This document shows positions 61,491 to 64,000 of a DNA stretch of 64,000 nucleotides, piece by piece (position 1 is the stretch's first letter; the number at the start of each line of letters is the position of its first letter). The notes under the pieces are model-generated. The model had not been told where the DNA came from, searched no databases, and saw only the letters and a list, made by a program, of their open reading frames with translations. Made by a program: the position numbers and the translations under genes. The DNA is from Granulicella mallensis MP5ACTX8. Lineage in GTDB: Bacteria; Acidobacteriota; Terriglobia; Terriglobales; Acidobacteriaceae. The DNA is taken from positions 3,906,001-3,970,000 of the forward strand of contig NC_016631.1 in assembly GCF_000178955.2 (NCBI RefSeq), in the 5' to 3' direction.

Positions 61491-61732
61491 ATTGCACGGA
61501 TTTTCTAGCCAAACTAACCGACTACTTCGACGGACAGATCATCGACGCCGAGCTGCTTGCGGAAGTCAAAGAACACCTCGGCACGTGCCATCACTGCGAG
61601 GTCGTGGTCGACACGACGCGCAAGACCATCGACGTCTATCGAGGTCACCAGCCCTATGAGTTTCCTGAAGAGCTCTCCGAGCGGCTGCGCGCAGCCGTCA
61701 TGACCCGATGCAAAGCATCGGTCAGCAAATAA
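61487..61732 (+). CDS. Zinc-finger anti-sigma factor, small
   Basis: GTG at 61487 overlaps the sigma stop by four bases. The 81-residue product (MNCTDFLAKLTDYFDGQIID, then EHLGTCHHCEVVVDTTRKTI) has the H-x3-C-x2-C zinc anti-sigma motif. It has no membrane helix, so it is a soluble regulator that should bind and inhibit the adjacent ECF sigma factor. Confidence 0.8.
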   Translation: MNCTDFLAKLTDYFDGQIIDAELLAEVKEHLGTCHHCEVVVDTTRKTIDVYRGHQPYEFPEELSERLRAAVMTRCKASVSK

Positions 61733-61777
61733 AACTTCGGCTCCCGGAGTAACCATCCCTCGACTCACCGAGGAACC

Positions 61778-61833
61778 GTCATTCTGAGCGAAGGAGCTCG
61801 CGCACTTTGCGAGCTCCGCAGTCGAAGAACCCC
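61778..61833 (+). repeat. REP-like element, left copy
   Basis: The unit begins GTCATTCTGAGCG and ends GTCGAAGAACCCC, with a 9-bp hairpin inside (GGAGCTCGC 61793-61801, GCGAGCTCC 61809-61817). The end motifs recur in reverse orientation at 61943-61998. Confidence 0.6.
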
Positions 61834-61942
61834 AACACCCTTCACATTGCCCCTGCATCCCGAATCTTTTCCACCTCTAACTCTCGTGCTCCAGCCCCTT
61901 CGGTTGGAACGGTCTTAGCGGTAGAGGTAAGACGAACTCTTC

Positions 61943-61998
61943 GGGGTCCTTCGACTTCGCGTCTCGCAAAATACGCGAGACGCTACGCTCAGGATGAC
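61943..61998 (-). repeat. REP-like element, right copy, inverted
   Basis: Reads GGGGTCCTTCGAC to GCTCAGGATGAC on the plus strand, the approximate reverse complement of the left unit's ends. It encloses a different 9-bp hairpin (GCGTCTCGC 61959-61967, GCGAGACGC 61975-61983). Confidence 0.6.
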
Positions 61999-62015
61999 GA
62001 TTCTGTGGGGTTTCC

Positions 62016-62053
62016 GAAAAATAAAGAAAGAGGCGGCCCGAAGGCCGCCTCTT
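62016..62053 (-). terminator. Strong terminator of the following minus-strand gene
   Basis: An 11-bp GC-rich stem (62028-62038 with 62043-62053, loop CGAA) is followed on the minus strand by TCTTTATTTTT. It lies 23 bases past the stop at 62076. Confidence 0.85.
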
Positions 62054-62075
62054 CTGTTGTCCCAAAAACTCTCGA

Positions 62076-63041
62076 CTACTTGACTACCGACTGGAACAGC
62101 GGCGAGCCCAGAAGGCTGGCAAACTGGCCATCCGAGGAAGAAAAGTCCACGGTCAGCGTACCGGCGGCGGAGTCGATCTTCGTCTCGTCCATCGCCGACT
62201 TCTCGATAGGCGAACCTGAGGTCTGCTTCATGATGGCTACGCCCTTCATCAGGGTCGCCACGGTCGCGGCCGTAATCGTGTCCGACATCACAACCGACAT
62301 ATTGAAGCGAACACCGTTGGTGAACTCCATCGTGTAGCGGGAGCTCCTCATACGGTTCTTCACCGTATCGTAGTCCGCCAGCTGCGCGGCCTCGCCCAGG
62401 GCGCTCTTCATCATGGTCTGTGTGCCCTTCTGGTCCAGCAGGCTCCAGACGGCGCGATTGTCCACAATCGCCATCTCGTTCATCATGTCGCTGTTCTGCA
62501 GGAAGTTCGGGGTCAAACCGTCACGCGCATCCAGTGCAGCCTTCACAGCCTCGTGGTCGCCGAAGACCATCGTCGTCTGGTTGAGGAACACGACGCTCAT
62601 GCCGCCCGAGCCCATGGGATAGACGCTGTTGTTGCGAATCATCATCGGCTTGGTCTTCTGCTTGGCAAAGTTGGCCATAATGGCCTGGGTCTGGAACTGA
62701 CCCTGCGCCACGCCAACGATTCGCGTACCGGCTCCGCCGGGTGCATTGAAGGCCGCAAAGGCCAGCGTTTCGGCATCCTGGTCGACCTTGAGTCCTGAGG
62801 TCTTCAGCGCCGTCTCCAGTCGCTTCAACTCAGGCGGCAGCACGCGATCCTTCAACTGCATCGCCGCAGGAGAGTTCTGCATGGCCCTGTAGTCAACCAC
62901 GATAATCTGCTGTACATCTTTCGGAATCGACGACCGCGCATCCCCACCCAGTTGGGCAGCCTGGACCGCCATCGGTGCCATTGCCATAGCCGCCATTGCG
63001 GCTACCGCCGTTCCGTACTTCCAATTCTTCCAGATCGTCAC
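62076..63041 (-). CDS. Secreted protein of unknown function
   Basis: GTG at 63041 is chosen because GGAGAG lies about ten bases upstream and the product then begins TIWKNWKYGTAVAAMAAMAMA, a signal peptide cleaved near VQAAQ. The mature protein (about 290 residues) reads SSIPKDVQQIIVVDYRAMQNS, LPPELKRLETALKTSGLK, then SVVFLNQTTMVFGDHEAVKAA and a late hydrophobic beta region. The pattern of a value compared against a threshold (AVKAALD, FLNQTTMVFGD) recalls acidobacterial lipid- or metabolite-binding families, but I recognise no named domain. It is likely periplasmic, monocistronic, with its own terminator. Confidence 0.6.
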   Translation of the reverse strand: MTIWKNWKYGTAVAAMAAMAMAPMAVQAAQLGGDARSSIPKDVQQIIVVDYRAMQNSPAAMQLKDRVLPPELKRLETALKTSGLKVDQDAETLAFAAFNAPGGAGTRIVGVAQGQFQTQAIMANFAKQKTKPMMIRNNSVYPMGSGGMSVVFLNQTTMVFGDHEAVKAALDARDGLTPNFLQNSDMMNEMAIVDNRAVWSLLDQKGTQTMMKSALGEAAQLADYDTVKNRMRSSRYTMEFTNGVRFNMSVVMSDTITAATVATLMKGVAIMKQTSGSPIEKSAMDETKIDSAAGTLTVDFSSSDGQFASLLGSPLFQSVVK

Positions 63042-63138
63042 GTTTGTGCTCTCCAAAAGGCGCGCGATTCCGCGCACCCGTCTTATTCTTGCGTGAATCC
63101 ACCCGAGCCGCAAGCGAAATCTCCGGTGCAATCTGGCT

Positions 63139-64000
63139 CTATGGCCAGTCCAACGGCTGTTTCAGCCGCCGCTCGAGCACCTTCCGCTCTGGATCGAAGT
63201 TAATGGTTTGACGTACCCACTCGGCGTTCGGCTCATAGGCTTCTTCAGGAATTAATCCAATGACTTCGCCTTCGCAGATCTCAGCGCCATGCCGTTTTGC
63301 GACCTCTTCCACCGTCGCATGGACCTTGGTCATCGGAGTCCGCTGAAAATCGGTGATGTTCATGCTCACCTGGGCCCGGCCATTGGCCATGACGCCCATC
63401 GCCTTCACCCCGAACAAACCGCCGTTCGACGCTCGAATCTCCCGCGCAATCGCCCGCGCCAGGCTTACATCCGGCTGCTGCAGGTAGATATTGTAAGCAA
63501 TCAGGAATTTACGAGCCCCCACGGCACTGGCCCCCGCGGTCGAGTGCAGCTCCGGACCGCCGATATCTGGCCGCCGGGTCGCATCCTTAACCGATTCGCG
63601 CAGCAACCCCTCGAACTGACCCCGGCGCACATCCTCGAGGTTCACGCGGTCAGGCCTCGCGGCGGCAGCCTCGTAGAAATACACCGGCACCCCAAAACGC
63701 CGCCAGATGGCCATCCCCGCCTGTCGGGCCAGCATGACACACTGCACCAGGGAGAGTCCGCTCACCGGAACGAAAGGAACCACGTCCGCCGCTCCGATAC
63801 GAGGGTGCACCCCCGTCTGCTGCGTCAGGTCGATCAACTGAGCCGCCTTGCCGACTCCCCGCACCGCAGCCTCGACGACGGCCTCAGGAGAACCCGCAAT
63901 CGTCACCACGGAGCGGTTGTGGTCCGCATCCCGCGACCAGTCCAGCAGGTGTACCCCGTCGACGCGCATCGCGCGGATGATCGCCTCCAGCTTTCCCGCG
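63139..64000 (-). CDS. Glutamate formiminotransferase (5' truncated by window)
   Basis: The frame is open to the window edge, with EAIIRAMRVDGVHLLDWSRDADHNRS the expected region near the N-terminus of FtcD. Further family landmarks are SVVTIAGSPEAVVEAAVRG, TGVHPRIGAADVVPFVPV, GARKFLIAYNIYL, IAREIRASNGGLFGVKAMG and QVSMNITDFQRTPM. The enzyme moves the formimino group from formiminoglutamate to tetrahydrofolate in histidine breakdown. Only the formiminotransferase domain is present; the cyclodeaminase domain found in fused forms is missing, since the protein ends at LKQPLDWP. Confidence 0.9.
   Translation of the reverse strand, partial: AGKLEAIIRAMRVDGVHLLDWSRDADHNRSVVTIAGSPEAVVEAAVRGVGKAAQLIDLTQQTGVHPRIGAADVVPFVPVSGLSLVQCVMLARQAGMAIWRRFGVPVYFYEAAAARPDRVNLEDVRRGQFEGLLRESVKDATRRPDIGGPELHSTAGASAVGARKFLIAYNIYLQQPDVSLARAIAREIRASNGGLFGVKAMGVMANGRAQVSMNITDFQRTPMTKVHATVEEVAKRHGAEICEGEVIGLIPEEAYEPNAEWVRQTINFDPERKVLERRLKQPLDWP

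Noticed and set aside
1..64000. CRISPR arrays
   Set aside because: No run of regularly spaced direct repeats and no cas genes were seen.

Overview
The window looks like a chromosome segment of an Acidobacteriota species, probably class Terriglobia (the Granulicella / Edaphobacter / Terriglobus group). The evidence is an Oar-like TonB receptor with an N-terminal carboxypeptidase-regulatory domain, many secreted glycosidases, YVTN propellers, a RAYT transposase remnant and REP-like hairpins. The placement rests on gene content only.

Left chromosomal part (1-20.86 kb). This holds a partial secreted protein, a secreted alpha/beta hydrolase, a YVTN propeller, an HPP-like membrane protein, a Tat-type cupin, and two tandem paralogous 33-residue membrane microproteins (6180-6281 and 6338-6439). 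A carbohydrate locus follows: TonB receptor, GH92 alpha-mannosidase and an unassigned large secreted protein on the minus strand, behind a TTGACA promoter overlapped by a LacI-type operator, then a MetX-like hydrolase and a GH76 endo-alpha-mannanase on the plus strand. This suggests alpha-mannan use. An 858-residue protein with lectin-like repeats and a toxin-like layout ends this part.

Integrated island (about 20.91-58.22 kb, 37.3 kb). The two ends are the 3' and 5' halves of one tRNA-Leu(UAA) gene, cut in the anticodon loop at a shared 9-bp core, GATTTTAAG. A tyrosine integrase lies at the right end. Beside it the island carries a complete tRNA-Leu(UAA) gene interrupted by a 213-nt group I intron at the same anticodon-loop position. 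The island therefore appears to break the host tRNA gene and to bring a replacement whose target site is hidden by an intron. Cargo, left to right: a metallophosphoesterase, a DUF3223 protein, a secreted protein, a mobilisation module (MobF relaxase, TraD-like coupling protein, ribbon-helix-helix protein, candidate oriT), an ECF sigma / RskA-like anti-sigma pair, two tandem tyrosine recombinases, a frameshifted gene, a 1254-residue HNH-NTPase-repeat protein resembling STAND defence proteins, an SOS mutagenesis cassette (SRAP, imuA, imuB, dnaE2) with a GAAC-N7-GAAC LexA-type site, and a type I restriction operon (hsdR-hsdM-hsdS) that continues into an AAA ATPase and an HNH nuclease. No mating-pair formation genes are seen, so the island looks mobilisable rather than self-conjugative.

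Right chromosomal part (58.3-64 kb). This holds a TPR/SLT lytic transglycosylase, a divergent ECF sigma factor with its zinc-finger anti-sigma, a pair of inverted REP-like hairpins, a secreted protein of unknown function with a strong terminator, and the end of a glutamate formiminotransferase gene.
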